Positions 7,572 through 15,486 of a DNA stretch of 15,773 nucleotides are shown piece after piece. The first letter of the stretch is position 1. The number at the start of each line of letters is the position of its first letter. The translations under genes were made by a program, and so were the position numbers. The notes below the pieces were generated by a model. That model was not told where the DNA came from. It ran no database searches and saw only the letters and a list, made by a program, of their open reading frames with translations. This DNA is from an uncultured Mucispirillum sp. (GTDB lineage: Bacteria > Chrysiogenota > Deferribacteres > Deferribacterales > Mucispirillaceae): assembly GCA_947177675.1 (NCBI GenBank), contig CAMWVK010000005.1:1-15773 (forward strand). Reading direction: 5' to 3'.

Positions 7572-8393
7572 ATGGGTATTAAAACCTTTAAACCAACGTC
7601 AAAAGGCGTTCGTTTTAGAACAAACAGCGATTATGCGGATATCACTACTTCTACTCCGGAAAAATCGCTTACAACAGTTCTTCATTCAAAAGGCGGTCGT
7701 AATAATAGAGGCCGTATTACAGTTCGTCATCAAGGTGGCGGCAATAAAAAATTATACCGTATTATTGACTTTAAAAGAAATAAAGATGGTATTCCAGCTA
7801 CTGTTGCAACAATTGAATACGACCCGAACCGTTCTGCTCGTATTGCATTAGTTGTATATAAAGATGGTGAAAAACGCTATATTGTTGCTCCAATATCATT
7901 AAAAGTTGGTGATATTGTTCAAAGCGGCAAAGGTGCAGATATTAAAGCTGGTCATGCTATGGCATTAAAAGATATGCCTGTTGGTACTGTAATTCATAAT
8001 GTTGAATTAAGACCTGGAAAAGGTGGTCAGTTAGCTCGTTCAGCAGGTTCCTATGCTCAACTTCTTGCAAAAGAAGGTGAATACTGCCATGTAAGGCTCC
8101 CATCTGGCGAGATTAGACTTGTGAAAGCTGAATGTAAAGCAACTATTGGTCAAGTATCTAACACAGAACATGAAAACTTAAAAATTGGTAAAGCTGGTAG
8201 AAAACGCTGGAAAGGTATTAGGCCTACAGTTCGCGGTGTTGCAATGAACCCAGTTGACCACCCAATGGGTGGTGGTGAAGGTAGAACCAGTGGTGGTCGT
8301 CATCCTACTACACCTTGGGGTAAACCAACTAAAGGTTACAAAACCCGTAAGAAAAACAAACCATCTAATAAGTATATTGTATCTAAAAGATAG
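7572..8393 (+). CDS. rplB: 50S ribosomal protein L2
   Basis: 273 residues, full length. It has the OB-fold and SH3-like domains of L2, the [15 protein letters not shown] segment near 44-58 and the strongly conserved C-terminal [18 protein letters not shown] block with the His next to the peptidyl transferase centre, ending in the basic [17 protein letters not shown] tail. L2 is needed for subunit association and peptide bond formation. GGGAGAG at 7559-7565 is the ribosome binding site; the gap from rplW is 14 bases. Confidence 0.98.
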   Translation: MGIKTFKPTSKGVRFRTNSDYADITTSTPEKSLTTVLHSKGGRNNRGRITVRHQGGGNKKLYRIIDFKRNKDGIPATVATIEYDPNRSARIALVVYKDGEKRYIVAPISLKVGDIVQSGKGADIKAGHAMALKDMPVGTVIHNVELRPGKGGQLARSAGSYAQLLAKEGEYCHVRLPSGEIRLVKAECKATIGQVSNTEHENLKIGKAGRKRWKGIRPTVRGVAMNPVDHPMGGGEGRTSGGRHPTTPWGKPTKGYKTRKKNKPSNKYIVSKR

Positions 8394-8410
8394 CATGATA
8401 GGAGGACAAG

Positions 8411-8689
8411 GTGCCAAGATCGCTTAAAAAAGGACCTTTTATAGATGCACATGTTGAAAAAAAGGTAAAAGAAGCTAAAGAAACTAACAGTAAACAAGTT
8501 ATAAAAACCTGGTCACGCAGAAGCACTATCGTGCCAGATATGATAGGCTTAACATTTGCTGTTCATAATGGAAATAAATTTATCCCTGTCTATGTTACTG
8601 AAAACATGGTAGGTCATAAGTTAGGTGAATTTTCTTTGACTAGAACTTTTCGTGGTCATAAGAAAGATGATAAAAAGGTCAAAAGGTAA
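8411..8689 (+). CDS. rpsS: 30S ribosomal protein S19
   Basis: 92 residues, normal length. It starts with a GTG preceded by AGGAGG at 8400-8405 and opens with [11 protein letters not shown] as expected. The conserved [14 protein letters not shown] and [20 protein letters not shown] blocks are intact. S19 lies in the head of the small subunit, contacts S13 and binds 16S rRNA near the A-site side. Confidence 0.98.
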   Translation: MPRSLKKGPFIDAHVEKKVKEAKETNSKQVIKTWSRRSTIVPDMIGLTFAVHNGNKFIPVYVTENMVGHKLGEFSLTRTFRGHKKDDKKVKR

Positions 8690-8694
8690 GTCGT

Positions 8695-9114
8695 ATGGAT
8701 GTTAAAGCAACAGAACCATCAAAAGCACCTGTTAAAAACAAAAGAAAAACTCAAAGAGAGTTAGAATCAGGTGTTTGGGCAGTAGCCAAGTTCGCTCGGG
8801 TATCCACACGAAGAGCCCGTGAAGTAGCTGCTCTTGTTAGAGGCAAACAAGTTGAGGAAGCAATGGCTATCCTTAAATTTACTCCACGCAAAGCAGCTGC
8901 AGTTATTGCAAAAGTTATTAAGTCAGCTATGGCAAATGCTGAAGAAAACCACGGTATTCGTGATGTGACCCGCTTAAAAGTAGGCGTACTTAGAATTGAA
9001 ATGGGGCCACCTATGAAGAGGTTTACTCCTCGTGCATATGGTAGAGCATCTCTTATCCGTAAACCGACTACTCATATCAAAGTAGTTTTACAAGAACAAG
9101 CGGAGGTGAAATAG
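8695..9114 (+). CDS. rplV: 50S ribosomal protein L22 with an N-terminal extension
   Basis: 139 residues, against about 110-118 in most bacteria. The L22 core starts near residue 28 ([24 protein letters not shown]) and is complete, with the tunnel-lining hairpin [30 protein letters not shown] at the C-terminal end. The extra N-terminus is basic and low in complexity ([16 protein letters not shown]). The ATG at 8695 has AAAAGG at 8682-8687 inside the end of rpsS. No good internal start with its own site is seen, so the extension is probably real. The stop overlaps the rpsC GTG by one base. Confidence 0.96.
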   Translation: MDVKATEPSKAPVKNKRKTQRELESGVWAVAKFARVSTRRAREVAALVRGKQVEEAMAILKFTPRKAAAVIAKVIKSAMANAEENHGIRDVTRLKVGVLRIEMGPPMKRFTPRAYGRASLIRKPTTHIKVVLQEQAEVK

Positions 9115-9767
9115 TGGGACAGAAGGTTAATCCTAATGGTTTCAGGCTCGGTGTAAACAAAAACTGGAATTCTGTATGGTATTCTAACAAAAAAGAATAC
9201 AGCCAAAACTTAATTGAAGATATCAGAATTCGTAAATATTTAAGGGGACGCTTAAACCAAGCAGGTATTGCACAAATTGGTATTGAGCGTATGAGCTCTA
9301 AAATCAGAGTAACTCTTAATACCAGCCGTCCGGGTATTGTTATTGGTAAAAAAGGTGCGGAAATTGAAAAGCTTAAAAATGAGCTTAAAAAATTCACTTC
9401 AGCAGAAGTATTACTTGTTATCCGCGAAGTGAAAAAACCTGAGCTTGATGCAGCATTAGTTGCAGATTCTATTGCTCAACAGCTTATTCGCCGCGTAGCT
9501 TTTAGAAGGGCTATGAAAAAAGCAGTTTTACAAACACTTAAATCTGGTGCATTAGGCATCAAAGTGATGTGTGGCGGAAGACTTGCAGGTGCAGATATTG
9601 CACGCAGCGAATGGTATATTAAAGGACGCGTTCCTCTTCAAACACTTCGTGCAGCTATTGATTATGGCACAGCAGAAGCACTTACAGCTTATGGTATCAT
9701 AGGTGTAAAAGTATGGATATTCACTGGTGAAATCCTTGAAGACAGAAGCGGCAAGGGGGCAGAATAA
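9114..9767 (+). CDS. rpsC: 30S ribosomal protein S3
   Basis: 217 residues. It opens [12 protein letters not shown], carries the KH domain with its GXXG loop ([12 protein letters not shown] near 77-88) and the C-terminal S3 domain ([23 protein letters not shown]... [13 protein letters not shown]). S3 lines the mRNA entry tunnel and helps to unwind structured mRNA. The start is a GTG that overlaps the rplV stop (TAGTG), with GGAGG at 9102-9106. Confidence 0.98.
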   Translation: MGQKVNPNGFRLGVNKNWNSVWYSNKKEYSQNLIEDIRIRKYLRGRLNQAGIAQIGIERMSSKIRVTLNTSRPGIVIGKKGAEIEKLKNELKKFTSAEVLLVIREVKKPELDAALVADSIAQQLIRRVAFRRAMKKAVLQTLKSGALGIKVMCGGRLAGADIARSEWYIKGRVPLQTLRAAIDYGTAEALTAYGIIGVKVWIFTGEILEDRSGKGAE

Positions 9768-9769
9768 TT

Positions 9770-10192
9770 ATGTTAATGCCAAAGAAAACCAAATACCGCA
9801 AAATGTTTAAAGGCCGTATTAAAGGTAAAGCTCAAAAGGGCAACACAGTTGTATATGGTGATTTCGGTTTAGTGAGCGTTGATAAAGCAAAAATAACAAG
9901 CCGTCAAATTGAAGCGGCTCGTATCGCAATTAACCGTTACTTAAAGCGTGGTGGTGATGTTGTAATTAGAATATTCCCTCACAAACCTATTACTAAACGA
10001 CCTGCAGAGGTTCGTATGGGTAAAGGTAAAGGTCCTTTAGAAGGATATGTTGCACCTATTAAGGAAGGAACAGTTTTATATGAAATCGGTGGAGTGGATG
10101 AAGCATTAGCTAGAGAAGCTTTCCGTCGTGCAGCTCATAAACTGCCTGTTAGATGCAAAGTTATTGCAAAAGCAGCAGAAGAGGTGAAATAG
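9770..10192 (+). CDS. rplP: 50S ribosomal protein L16
   Basis: 140 residues, near the usual 136-144. It opens [21 protein letters not shown], parallel to the MLQPKRTKFRKMHKGR start of E. coli L16, which supports the ATG at 9770 over the second ATG at 9776. The conserved [22 protein letters not shown] block is intact. L16 helps to position tRNA in the A and P sites of the large subunit. The purine-rich AAGGGGG at 9753-9759 serves as ribosome binding site. The stop overlaps the rpmC GTG by one base. Confidence 0.97.
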   Translation: MLMPKKTKYRKMFKGRIKGKAQKGNTVVYGDFGLVSVDKAKITSRQIEAARIAINRYLKRGGDVVIRIFPHKPITKRPAEVRMGKGKGPLEGYVAPIKEGTVLYEIGGVDEALAREAFRRAAHKLPVRCKVIAKAAEEVK

Positions 10193-10401
10193 TGAAAGCA
10201 GTTGAAATTCGTGAATTAAGCACAGAAGAATTATTGAAAAAAGAAGCGGAGTTGAGAGAAGATTCTTTCCGTCTCCGTTTTAAACTTTCTACAGGCGAGC
10301 TTGAAGATACATCTAAAATCAAACAAACTCGTAAGGATATTGCTCGTATTAAAACAATACTAGCTGAGCGTCGTAAGCAAGAGGTTGCAAATGGAAAGTA
10401 G
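10192..10401 (+). CDS. rpmC: 50S ribosomal protein L29
   Basis: 69 residues, starting at the GTG of a TAGTG overlap with the rplP stop and preceded by GAGGTG at 10181-10186. The first residues are [20 protein letters not shown], and the family's [29 protein letters not shown] core follows. A longer reading that starts upstream would only translate rplP in another frame. L29 lies beside L23 near the tunnel exit. Its 3' end overlaps rpsQ by 11 bases. Confidence 0.96.
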   Translation: MKAVEIRELSTEELLKKEAELREDSFRLRFKLSTGELEDTSKIKQTRKDIARIKTILAERRKQEVANGK

Positions 10402-10672
10402 AGGGCGTAGGAAAGTTCGCCGCGGCATAGTCGTAAGCGATAAAATGCAGAAGACAGTTACTGTTAAAGTAGAGCGTCAAATCCTGCATCCAATGTATAA
10501 AAAATTCATCAAACGCAGTAAAACTTTCTTTGTTCATGACGAAGAAAATACTGCAAGAGTAGGTGATTTTGTTCAAATAGTTGAAACAAGACCACTTAGT
10601 AAGAATAAACGCTGGAGAATCGAGAGCATCATTACCCGCTCTGTTGAGTCTGCAGGCGAGGAGACTGTTTAA
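10391..10672 (+). CDS. rpsQ: 30S ribosomal protein S17
   Basis: 93 residues. The OB-fold core is clear ([41 protein letters not shown], then [23 protein letters not shown]). I start at the ATG at 10391, which has AAGAGG at 10379-10384 six bases ahead; a TTG two codons earlier would abut that site. S17 is a primary 16S rRNA binding protein. The gene begins inside the end of rpmC and its stop overlaps the rplN ATG (TAATG). Confidence 0.97.
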   Translation: MESRGRRKVRRGIVVSDKMQKTVTVKVERQILHPMYKKFIKRSKTFFVHDEENTARVGDFVQIVETRPLSKNKRWRIESIITRSVESAGEETV

Positions 10673-11040
10673 TGATTCAAGTTCAATCTCGTATGACAGT
10701 TGCTGATAACTCTGGTGCGCGTGAAATCATGTGTATTAAAGTAATAGGTGGTTCTCGTAAACGATATGGTAAAGTCGGCGACATTATAGTGGCAAGTGTA
10801 AAAGAAGCTAGCCCAGACAGTAATATTAAAAAAGGTGCGGTTGTTCGTGCTGTTGTTGTTCGCACAGCTAAAGAAAAACGCCGTGCAGACGGAACATATA
10901 TTAAATTTGACGATAACGCAGCAGTTTTATTAAACAAACAAAATGAGCCAATAGGTACACGCGTTTTCGGTCCAGTTGCCAGAGAATTAAGAGGTAAAGG
11001 TTTCCTTAAAATAGTTTCTATGGCACCTGAAGTATTATAG
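10672..11040 (+). CDS. rplN: 50S ribosomal protein L14
   Basis: 122 residues, exactly the usual length. It opens [28 protein letters not shown] and ends with the typical [21 protein letters not shown]14 forms inter-subunit bridges and is the docking site of the silencing factor RsfS. The start overlaps the rpsQ stop by one base. Confidence 0.98.
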   Translation: MIQVQSRMTVADNSGAREIMCIKVIGGSRKRYGKVGDIIVASVKEASPDSNIKKGAVVRAVVVRTAKEKRRADGTYIKFDDNAAVLLNKQNEPIGTRVFGPVARELRGKGFLKIVSMAPEVL

Positions 11041-11049
11041 GAGTTAAGA

Positions 11050-11379
11050 ATGCCTATAAAATTTAAACTTAAAAAAGATGATCCAGTTGTTGTTATAACT
11101 GGTAAAGACAAAAAGAAAGTATCTAAAATAATTGGTTTAGATAAAGAGAAAGGTCAAGTGGTTGTAGAGAATGTGAATATTGTGAAACGCCATACTCGTC
11201 CTAACCAAACTAACCCGGATGGCGGTATAATAGAAAAAAATATGCCGTTGTCCATCTCTAATGTAATGTATCATTGCAGTAATTGCAAAACTGGCGTTCG
11301 TTTAGGTATTAAACACTTAGAAAATGGCAAAAAAGTCCGCTATTGCAAAAAATGTAATGAAGTTATTGATAAGGCATAG
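11050..11379 (+). CDS. rplX: 50S ribosomal protein L24 with a zinc ribbon
   Basis: 109 residues. A KOW motif sits in the N-terminal part ([38 protein letters not shown]) and the C-terminal part carries four cysteines (C76, C79, C99, C102; YHCSNCKTG and [11 protein letters not shown]), an intact zinc ribbon. L24 is an assembly-initiating protein near the tunnel exit. TAGGAG at 11038-11043 provides the ribosome binding site. Zinc-ribbon L24 is common outside the gamma-proteobacteria. Confidence 0.97.
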   Translation: MPIKFKLKKDDPVVVITGKDKKKVSKIIGLDKEKGQVVVENVNIVKRHTRPNQTNPDGGIIEKNMPLSISNVMYHCSNCKTGVRLGIKHLENGKKVRYCKKCNEVIDKA

Positions 11380-11389
11380 GTGGAAAGAT

Positions 11390-11926
11390 ATGACTGAATT
11401 AAAAGAGAAGTATCTCAAAGAAGTTGTTCCCCACATGATGAAAACTTTTTCTTACAAAAACATTAACCAAGTGCCTGTAATTGAAAAAGTTGTTCTTAAT
11501 ATGGGTGTAGGTGAAGCAGCTGCAAATGCAAAAGTTCTTGAACATGCTATCAATGATATGACTAAAATAGCTGGACAAAAGCCAGTTGTTACAAGAGCTA
11601 AAAAATCAATAGCTGGTTTCAAAATCCGTGAAGGTCAGGCTATTGGTTGTAAAGTTACTTTACGCCATGATGTTATGTATGAATTTTTACAAAGATTTTT
11701 CAATATAGCTCTTGCACGCGTTCGTGACTTTAAAGGCGTCAGCCCTAAATCATTTGATGGTCGTGGCAACTATGCTATGGGTATTAAAGAACAAATTATC
11801 TTCCCGGAAATTGATTACGATAAAATAGATAAAGTACGCGGATTAGATGTAATTATTACTACAACGGCTGAAACCGATGAGGAAGGCAGAGAACTGCTTA
11901 AAGCTCTCGGTATGCCTTTCGCTTAA
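11390..11926 (+). CDS. rplE: 50S ribosomal protein L5
   Basis: 178 residues, the normal length. It opens [24 protein letters not shown] and has the conserved [39 protein letters not shown] and [10 protein letters not shown] blocks. The ATG at 11390 is chosen because AGGTGG lies at 11378-11383 and homologues start here; an open upstream stretch back to 11324 only reads the end of rplX in another frame. L5 carries 5S rRNA into the central protuberance and contacts S13. Confidence 0.97.
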   Translation: MTELKEKYLKEVVPHMMKTFSYKNINQVPVIEKVVLNMGVGEAAANAKVLEHAINDMTKIAGQKPVVTRAKKSIAGFKIREGQAIGCKVTLRHDVMYEFLQRFFNIALARVRDFKGVSPKSFDGRGNYAMGIKEQIIFPEIDYDKIDKVRGLDVIITTTAETDEEGRELLKALGMPFA

Positions 11927-11940
11927 GTAGGAGGATATAA

Positions 11941-12126
11941 ATGGCTACTACTGCGAAATATAACAGTGCTTTTGAAAAGAAAAAATTTCAAGTGCGTAAA
12001 AATAACAGATGCCCACTTTGTGGTCGTCCGCGTGCTTTTATGAGACGGTTTAATATGTGCCGTATGTGTTTCCGTAAACTTGCGTTAAATGGTGATATAC
12101 CAGGTGTTCGCAAGTCAAGCTGGTAG
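11941..12126 (+). CDS. rpsN: 30S ribosomal protein S14, zinc-binding short form
   Basis: 61 residues, the short type Z form with four cysteines (C24, C27, C40, C43 in [10 protein letters not shown] and CRMCFRKLA). It keeps the conserved end [11 protein letters not shown]. Because the cysteines are intact it should need zinc, and a zinc-independent paralogue could exist elsewhere in the genome. GGAGG lies at 11930-11934. Confidence 0.98.
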   Translation: MATTAKYNSAFEKKKFQVRKNNRCPLCGRPRAFMRRFNMCRMCFRKLALNGDIPGVRKSSW

Positions 12127-12144
12127 AATTGGAGGAGCAGCATA

Positions 12145-12543
12145 ATGAGATTGACTGACCCTATTGCTGATATGCTTACACGCATGCGTAATGCATTAAT
12201 GGTTAAGCATTCAGAAGTTACAATACCATATTCTAAAATAAAAGAAAGCATTGCAGCTATCTTTAGAGATGAAGGTTATATAAAAAATTACAGAGTTGTT
12301 ACAAACGGCAATAAAAAAGACATTATTGTTTATTTAAAATATAATGATGTGAATGAGTCTGTTATCCGTGGATTAAAACGAATATCTAAACCGGGTAGAA
12401 GGGTTTATGTAAATACTAAAAATTTAACTCTTGTATTAGGTGGTTTAGGTAACGGTATAATATCTACATCTGCTGGTATTAAAACAGTGAAACAATGCCT
12501 TAATGAAAAAGTAGGCGGCGAATATCTCTGTCAAATTTGGTAA
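12145..12543 (+). CDS. rpsH: 30S ribosomal protein S8
   Basis: 132 residues, standard. It opens [18 protein letters not shown] and closes with the conserved [13 protein letters not shown]... [10 protein letters not shown]8 binds helix 21 of 16S rRNA and, in E. coli, represses its own spc operon. GGAGGAG at 12131-12137 is a strong ribosome binding site. Confidence 0.98.
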   Translation: MRLTDPIADMLTRMRNALMVKHSEVTIPYSKIKESIAAIFRDEGYIKNYRVVTNGNKKDIIVYLKYNDVNESVIRGLKRISKPGRRVYVNTKNLTLVLGGLGNGIISTSAGIKTVKQCLNEKVGGEYLCQIW

Positions 12544-12556
12544 TTGGAGTATGAAT

Positions 12557-13138
12557 ATGGCACAAAATAGTCAAGCAGCCCAAGAGCCGAAAGTTAAAGT
12601 ATCTCGTATTGGTAAATTGCCAATTAATATTCCGGCGGGGGTAAAAGTAAATGTTGAGGGCTCTCTTGTTAAAGTGGAAGGTCCAAAAGGGAAACTGTCA
12701 CAAGAAGTTACTGAAGGTATATTAGTAAAAGTTGACGGGTCTCAGGTAATAATTGAATGTGCTGACGGCTCAATTAGTTTAAGACAAAAACATGGGCTTT
12801 TCAGAACACTTATTGCTAACATGGTTGAAGGTGTTACTAACGGATTTTCTAAAAATCTTGAAATAATCGGTGTAGGTTATAAAGTTGCAATGAAAGGTAA
12901 AGATTTAGACCTTTCTATGGGCTTTTCTCACCCAGTTATATTTAAAGCACCAGAAGGTATAGAGTTTTCAGTTGATGGAACTACTAAAATATCTGTAAAA
13001 GGTATAGATAAACAGCTTGTTGGTCAAGTTGCAGCAAATATCCGCAAAATCAGAAAACCAGAGCCATACAAAGGTAAAGGTATCCGTTATGCAGGTGAAT
13101 ATGTTGCTATGAAAGCCGGCAAATCTGGTAAAAAATAA
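12557..13138 (+). CDS. rplF: 50S ribosomal protein L6
   Basis: 193 residues. The core starts KVSRIGKLPINIPAGVKV near 16-33 and contains the two L6 domains, ending KPEPYKGKGIRYAGEYVAMKAGKSGKK. I chose the ATG at 12557, seven bases after GGAG (12546-12549); the in-frame ATG at 12551 is too close to it. Compared with the usual 176-180 residues there is an extra Gln/Ala-rich N-terminus (MAQNSQAAQEP). L6 sits near the factor-binding stalk base. Confidence 0.96.
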   Translation: MAQNSQAAQEPKVKVSRIGKLPINIPAGVKVNVEGSLVKVEGPKGKLSQEVTEGILVKVDGSQVIIECADGSISLRQKHGLFRTLIANMVEGVTNGFSKNLEIIGVGYKVAMKGKDLDLSMGFSHPVIFKAPEGIEFSVDGTTKISVKGIDKQLVGQVAANIRKIRKPEPYKGKGIRYAGEYVAMKAGKSGKK

Positions 13139-13150
13139 GGAGAGCAGATA

Positions 13151-13516
13151 GTGAGTAGGTTTAATAGAGCTGAAGGACGCATTAGGCGTCATATCAGATT
13201 AAGAAAAAAAATACGCGGGACAGAGTCTCGTCCACGCCTTGCTGTATTTAAAAGTAATACAAATATATATGCTCAGGTTATCAATGATAAAACTGGGGAA
13301 ACTATTGTTTCAGCAAGCTCTCTTGAGAAAGAGTTCCGTGCAAAATTCGGTGGTAAATTAAACATTGAAGTAGCTAAAACTATCGGTGAAACAGTTGCTA
13401 AACGAGCTAAAGAAAAAGGTGTTACGACAGTTGTTTTTGATAGAGGCGGCTTTATATATCACGGCAGAATAAAAGCGTTAGCAGATAGTGCGCGTGTTGC
13501 TGGTCTTGAATTCTAA
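13151..13516 (+). CDS. rplR: 50S ribosomal protein L18
   Basis: 121 residues, normal for L18. The basic start ([22 protein letters not shown]) is followed by [31 protein letters not shown] and the C-terminal [27 protein letters not shown]18 binds 5S rRNA with L5. The start is a GTG with AAGGAGAG at 13137-13144, which partly overlaps the rplF stop. Confidence 0.97.
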   Translation: MSRFNRAEGRIRRHIRLRKKIRGTESRPRLAVFKSNTNIYAQVINDKTGETIVSASSLEKEFRAKFGGKLNIEVAKTIGETVAKRAKEKGVTTVVFDRGGFIYHGRIKALADSARVAGLEF

Positions 13517-13530
13517 TTAGGGGGTATGAT

Positions 13531-14031
13531 TTGAGTACAGAAGAAAAACAATTATCTGATAAAGTTGTTCACATTGGCAGAGTTACAAAGGTTGTTAAAG
13601 GTGGACGCATATTCAAGTTTACAGCCCTTGTAGTAGTTGGTGACCATAATGGTAATGTTGGCATAGGTCATGGAAAAGCAAGAGAAGTGCCTGATGCTAT
13701 TCGTAAAGCTATGGATAATGCTAAGAAAAATATGGTAGCAATACCAGTTGCAAAAGGCAGTATTCCGCATGAAATCGTTGGTAAATTTGGAGCAAGTGAA
13801 GTTGTTATGAAACCAGCTGCTCCTGGTACTGGTATTATTGCTGGTGGTGCTGTTCGTTCATTATTTGAACTTGCAGGTATCCACAATATTTTATGTAAAT
13901 CTGTTAGAAGTAGAAACCCATATAACTCTTTATATGCTGCTATGAATGGATTTAAAAATATGAGAACTATAGATCAGGTTGCTTCAGCACGCGGTCTTGA
14001 AATTTCAGACATTATAAAAAATAGTAAATAA
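13531..14031 (+). CDS. rpsE: 30S ribosomal protein S5
   Basis: 166 residues starting at a TTG, with AGGGGGT at 13519-13525; the nearby ATG at 13526 runs straight into TGA, so TTG is the only sensible start. The S5 motif GRVTKVVKGGRIFKFTALVVVGDHNG, then GIGHGKAREVPDAIRKAM and the C-terminal GTGIIAGGAVRSLFELAGI are intact, including the KGGR loop tied to spectinomycin response and decoding. It is the last gene of this block; in most bacteria rpmD, rplO and secY follow, but here a terminator begins at the stop codon. Confidence 0.97.
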   Translation: MSTEEKQLSDKVVHIGRVTKVVKGGRIFKFTALVVVGDHNGNVGIGHGKAREVPDAIRKAMDNAKKNMVAIPVAKGSIPHEIVGKFGASEVVMKPAAPGTGIIAGGAVRSLFELAGIHNILCKSVRSRNPYNSLYAAMNGFKNMRTIDQVASARGLEISDIIKNSK

Positions 14032-14060
14032 TTTATGGGGCATAAAGCCCCATAAATTTT
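14030..14060 (+). terminator. strong intrinsic terminator directly after rpsE
   Basis: A perfect 12-pair stem, AATTTATGGGGC (14030-14041) with GCCCCATAAATT (14047-14058), encloses an ATAAA loop and runs into a short T stretch. The stem begins inside the rpsE stop codon. It is symmetrical enough to work in both directions. Confidence 0.88.
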
Positions 14061-14061
14061 A

Positions 14062-14475
14062 TCAAGATATATCTTTTATTAATTTTCTGTAATTTGTTAT
14101 TATTTCATTATAACACTGCTTATGGTTATTCCAGTTATCATCTTTAAGGATGTTTTAGTATAGTTTGCTATGATATAATGTTATTATTGCATCACTAAAT
14201 AATATCCTATGCAATGTCAATTCTGAGAGAAAGTCAAGAATATATTTATTTCATTTTATGTTTAATAGACTATTATACTGCTGTATTTTTTAGAAATCAA
14301 ATTCCATAATTTGACTTTTTATACTAATTAATTAAATACCCTTTTGTAACATTATTATGCTTTTTATTTTTCTAACACTGTTTCAGCAAATATATCTACC
14401 TATCAGCTGTTCATTTAATGGAATGTTGTCCTCACAAAAACCGCTTGTTAGAATAGACAGTGGTAAGTGTGGCCT
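14062..14475 (-). pseudogene. decayed coding sequence of unknown family
   Basis: No intact gene lies in 14061-14846. On the minus strand one frame ending at a TGA (14062-14064) reads like protein with scattered stops: 30 codons (ending NYRKLIKDIS) after a TAA at 14155-14157, and 31 codons (NKYILDFLSELTLHRILFSD...) after a TGA at 14251-14253. A TAA at 14290-14292 precedes a shorter piece, and farther up the same frame gives LPLSILTSGFCEDNIPLNEQ with more stops. Coding-like fragments in shifted frames may continue to about 14840. Composition and codon choice resemble the exporter genes rather than random DNA. I do not recognise the family. AT-rich noncoding DNA can mimic this, so confidence is low. 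Confidence 0.35.
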
Positions 14476-14846
14476 AATTATATATTATATGTTTCTTCAA
14501 AAATTTATTACAATATTTCCAGCCTATTGCTGTATAAAATAGCATTTTCTAAACATTATCAAACGATTAGGATATTATTAACTAAAATATGATGTCTGAG
14601 AAGAAGATAAAATAAATTAATTATGATACAGTTAAGAATATAATATGATAGAATAGTAAAAATATAGAAAACAAGTATAATTTGATTTTATACATAATTA
14701 TGTATTCAAAATTCTTATTGCTATATTTCAATGATTTGCTATGCAATGTTTTAGGGTAAATTCATTTAACAAGCATCAAATGGTTCTTCCGAATTAGTGT
14801 ATTTATTAAAATATTATTGATAAAACTCTAATAAGTTATTTAAAAT
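14476..14846. other. AT-rich gene-free stretch
   Basis: Very AT-rich sequence with no intact gene of convincing character and no RNA gene that I can see. Minus-strand fragments such as a piece containing NKYTNSEEPFDAC suggest that the decayed gene next to it may once have reached here. Confidence 0.4.
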
Positions 14847-15349
14847 ATCCTGTCTGCTTTATTCTCCCTATTCGGTCGGCAAAATTTGCCTTCAAGTCCT
14901 CAAGATGTAATTGATATAAAATAAAAAAAAGCTGACCTTAGCCAGCTTTTTTTATTTTATACCGAAGAGGGGACTTCTTTTTTCCAATTTTTGTCCTAAA
15001 AATTGGAAAAAAGCCAGCCAAATTTTGTCGCAGACATCCTGTCTGCTTCATCCTCCCTATTCGGTCGGCAAAATTTACCTTCAAGTCCCCAAGATATAAT
15101 TGATATAAAATAAAAAAGCTGACATTAGCCAGCTTTTTATTTTATACCGAAGAGGGGACTTCTTTTTTCCAATTTTTGTCCTAAAAATTGGAAAAAAGCC
15201 AGCCAAATTTTGTCGCAGACATCCTGTCTGCTTCATCCTCCCTATTCGGTCGGCAAAATTTACCTTCAAGTCCTCAAGATATAATTGATATAAAATAAAA
15301 AAAGCTGACCTTAGCCAGCTTTTTTTATTTTATACCGAAGAGGGGACTT
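14847..15349. repeat. tandem repeats that carry the tRNA-Leu 3' end and terminator
   Basis: Three near-identical blocks of 126-130 bases lie at 14847-14976, 15036-15161 and 15221-15349. The first two are each followed by the same 59-base linker (14977-15035 and 15162-15220), so full units are 189 and 185 bases. The third block runs into the intact tRNA-Leu instead of a linker. On the minus strand each block begins with the last 17 bases of that tRNA, from A57 of its T loop to the discriminator, and continues through its terminator and about 65 more bases. The linker is identical in both copies and holds a perfect 16-pair hairpin (14977-14992 / 14998-15013 and 15162-15177 / 15183-15198). GCAGAC/GTCTGC forms another small stem at the linker-block joint. 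Confidence 0.93.
15289..15334 (-). terminator. terminator of tRNA-Leu, minus strand
   Basis: On the minus strand GCTGGC pairs with GTCAGC around TAAG and is followed by seven T. A-rich and T-rich flanks extend the inverted repeat to 19 pairs (15289-15307 with 15316-15334). The two other repeat blocks carry the same hairpin; the middle one has shorter A and T tracts on both sides and a TAAT loop. Confidence 0.85.
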
Positions 15350-15414
15350 GAACCCCTACGATTAGAAATCGGCGGATTTTGAGTCCGCTGCGTCTACCAT
15401 TCCGCCACTTCGGC
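15333..15414 (-). tRNA. tRNA-Leu (anticodon CAA)
   Basis: This is an 82-base cloverleaf without encoded CCA. The acceptor 5' strand GCCGAAG pairs with CTTCGGT, with a G-U pair at 1-72 and discriminator A. The D stem is GCG/CGC. The anticodon stem GCGGA/TCCGC encloses loop CTCAAAA, so the anticodon is CAA and reads UUG. A long class II variable arm (CGATT TCT AATCG) and the T arm AGGGG-TTCAAGT-CCCCT are intact. The long variable arm and A73 fit leucine. The G1-U72 pair is unusual, since G1-C72 would be expected. The 3' part is shared with the repeats to its left. Confidence 0.96.
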
Positions 15415-15437
15415 TCATATTATATTTATGATAAATG

Positions 15438-15466
15438 ATTAAACATAAACTATATTCATTTGTCAA
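15438..15466 (-). promoter_or_regulatory. promoter of tRNA-Leu
   Basis: On the minus strand a perfect TTGACA (15461-15466) is followed after 17 bases by TTTAAT (15438-15443). Transcription would start about 15-18 bases before the tRNA 5' end. Confidence 0.8.
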
Positions 15467-15486
15467 TACTTTTAACTTTATTATTG

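Noticed and set aside
14357..14542. 61-codon plus-strand frame after the ribosomal operon
   Set aside because: No ribosome binding site and no recognisable family; the opposite strand is more coding-like. Such frames are expected by chance in AT-rich DNA.
14977..15013. Intrinsic terminator in the repeat linker
   Set aside because: The 16-pair stem is strong, but its T run lies within the stem on either strand and no T tract follows, so it does not fit a classical terminator.
15081..15269. 62-codon minus-strand frame in the tRNA array
   Set aside because: It lies wholly inside the tandem repeats, crosses terminator and hairpin sequence and has no support as a gene.
14847..15349. CRISPR array
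   Set aside because: The repeated blocks are 126-130 bases long, the linkers are identical rather than diverse, and the blocks contain a tRNA end and terminator.
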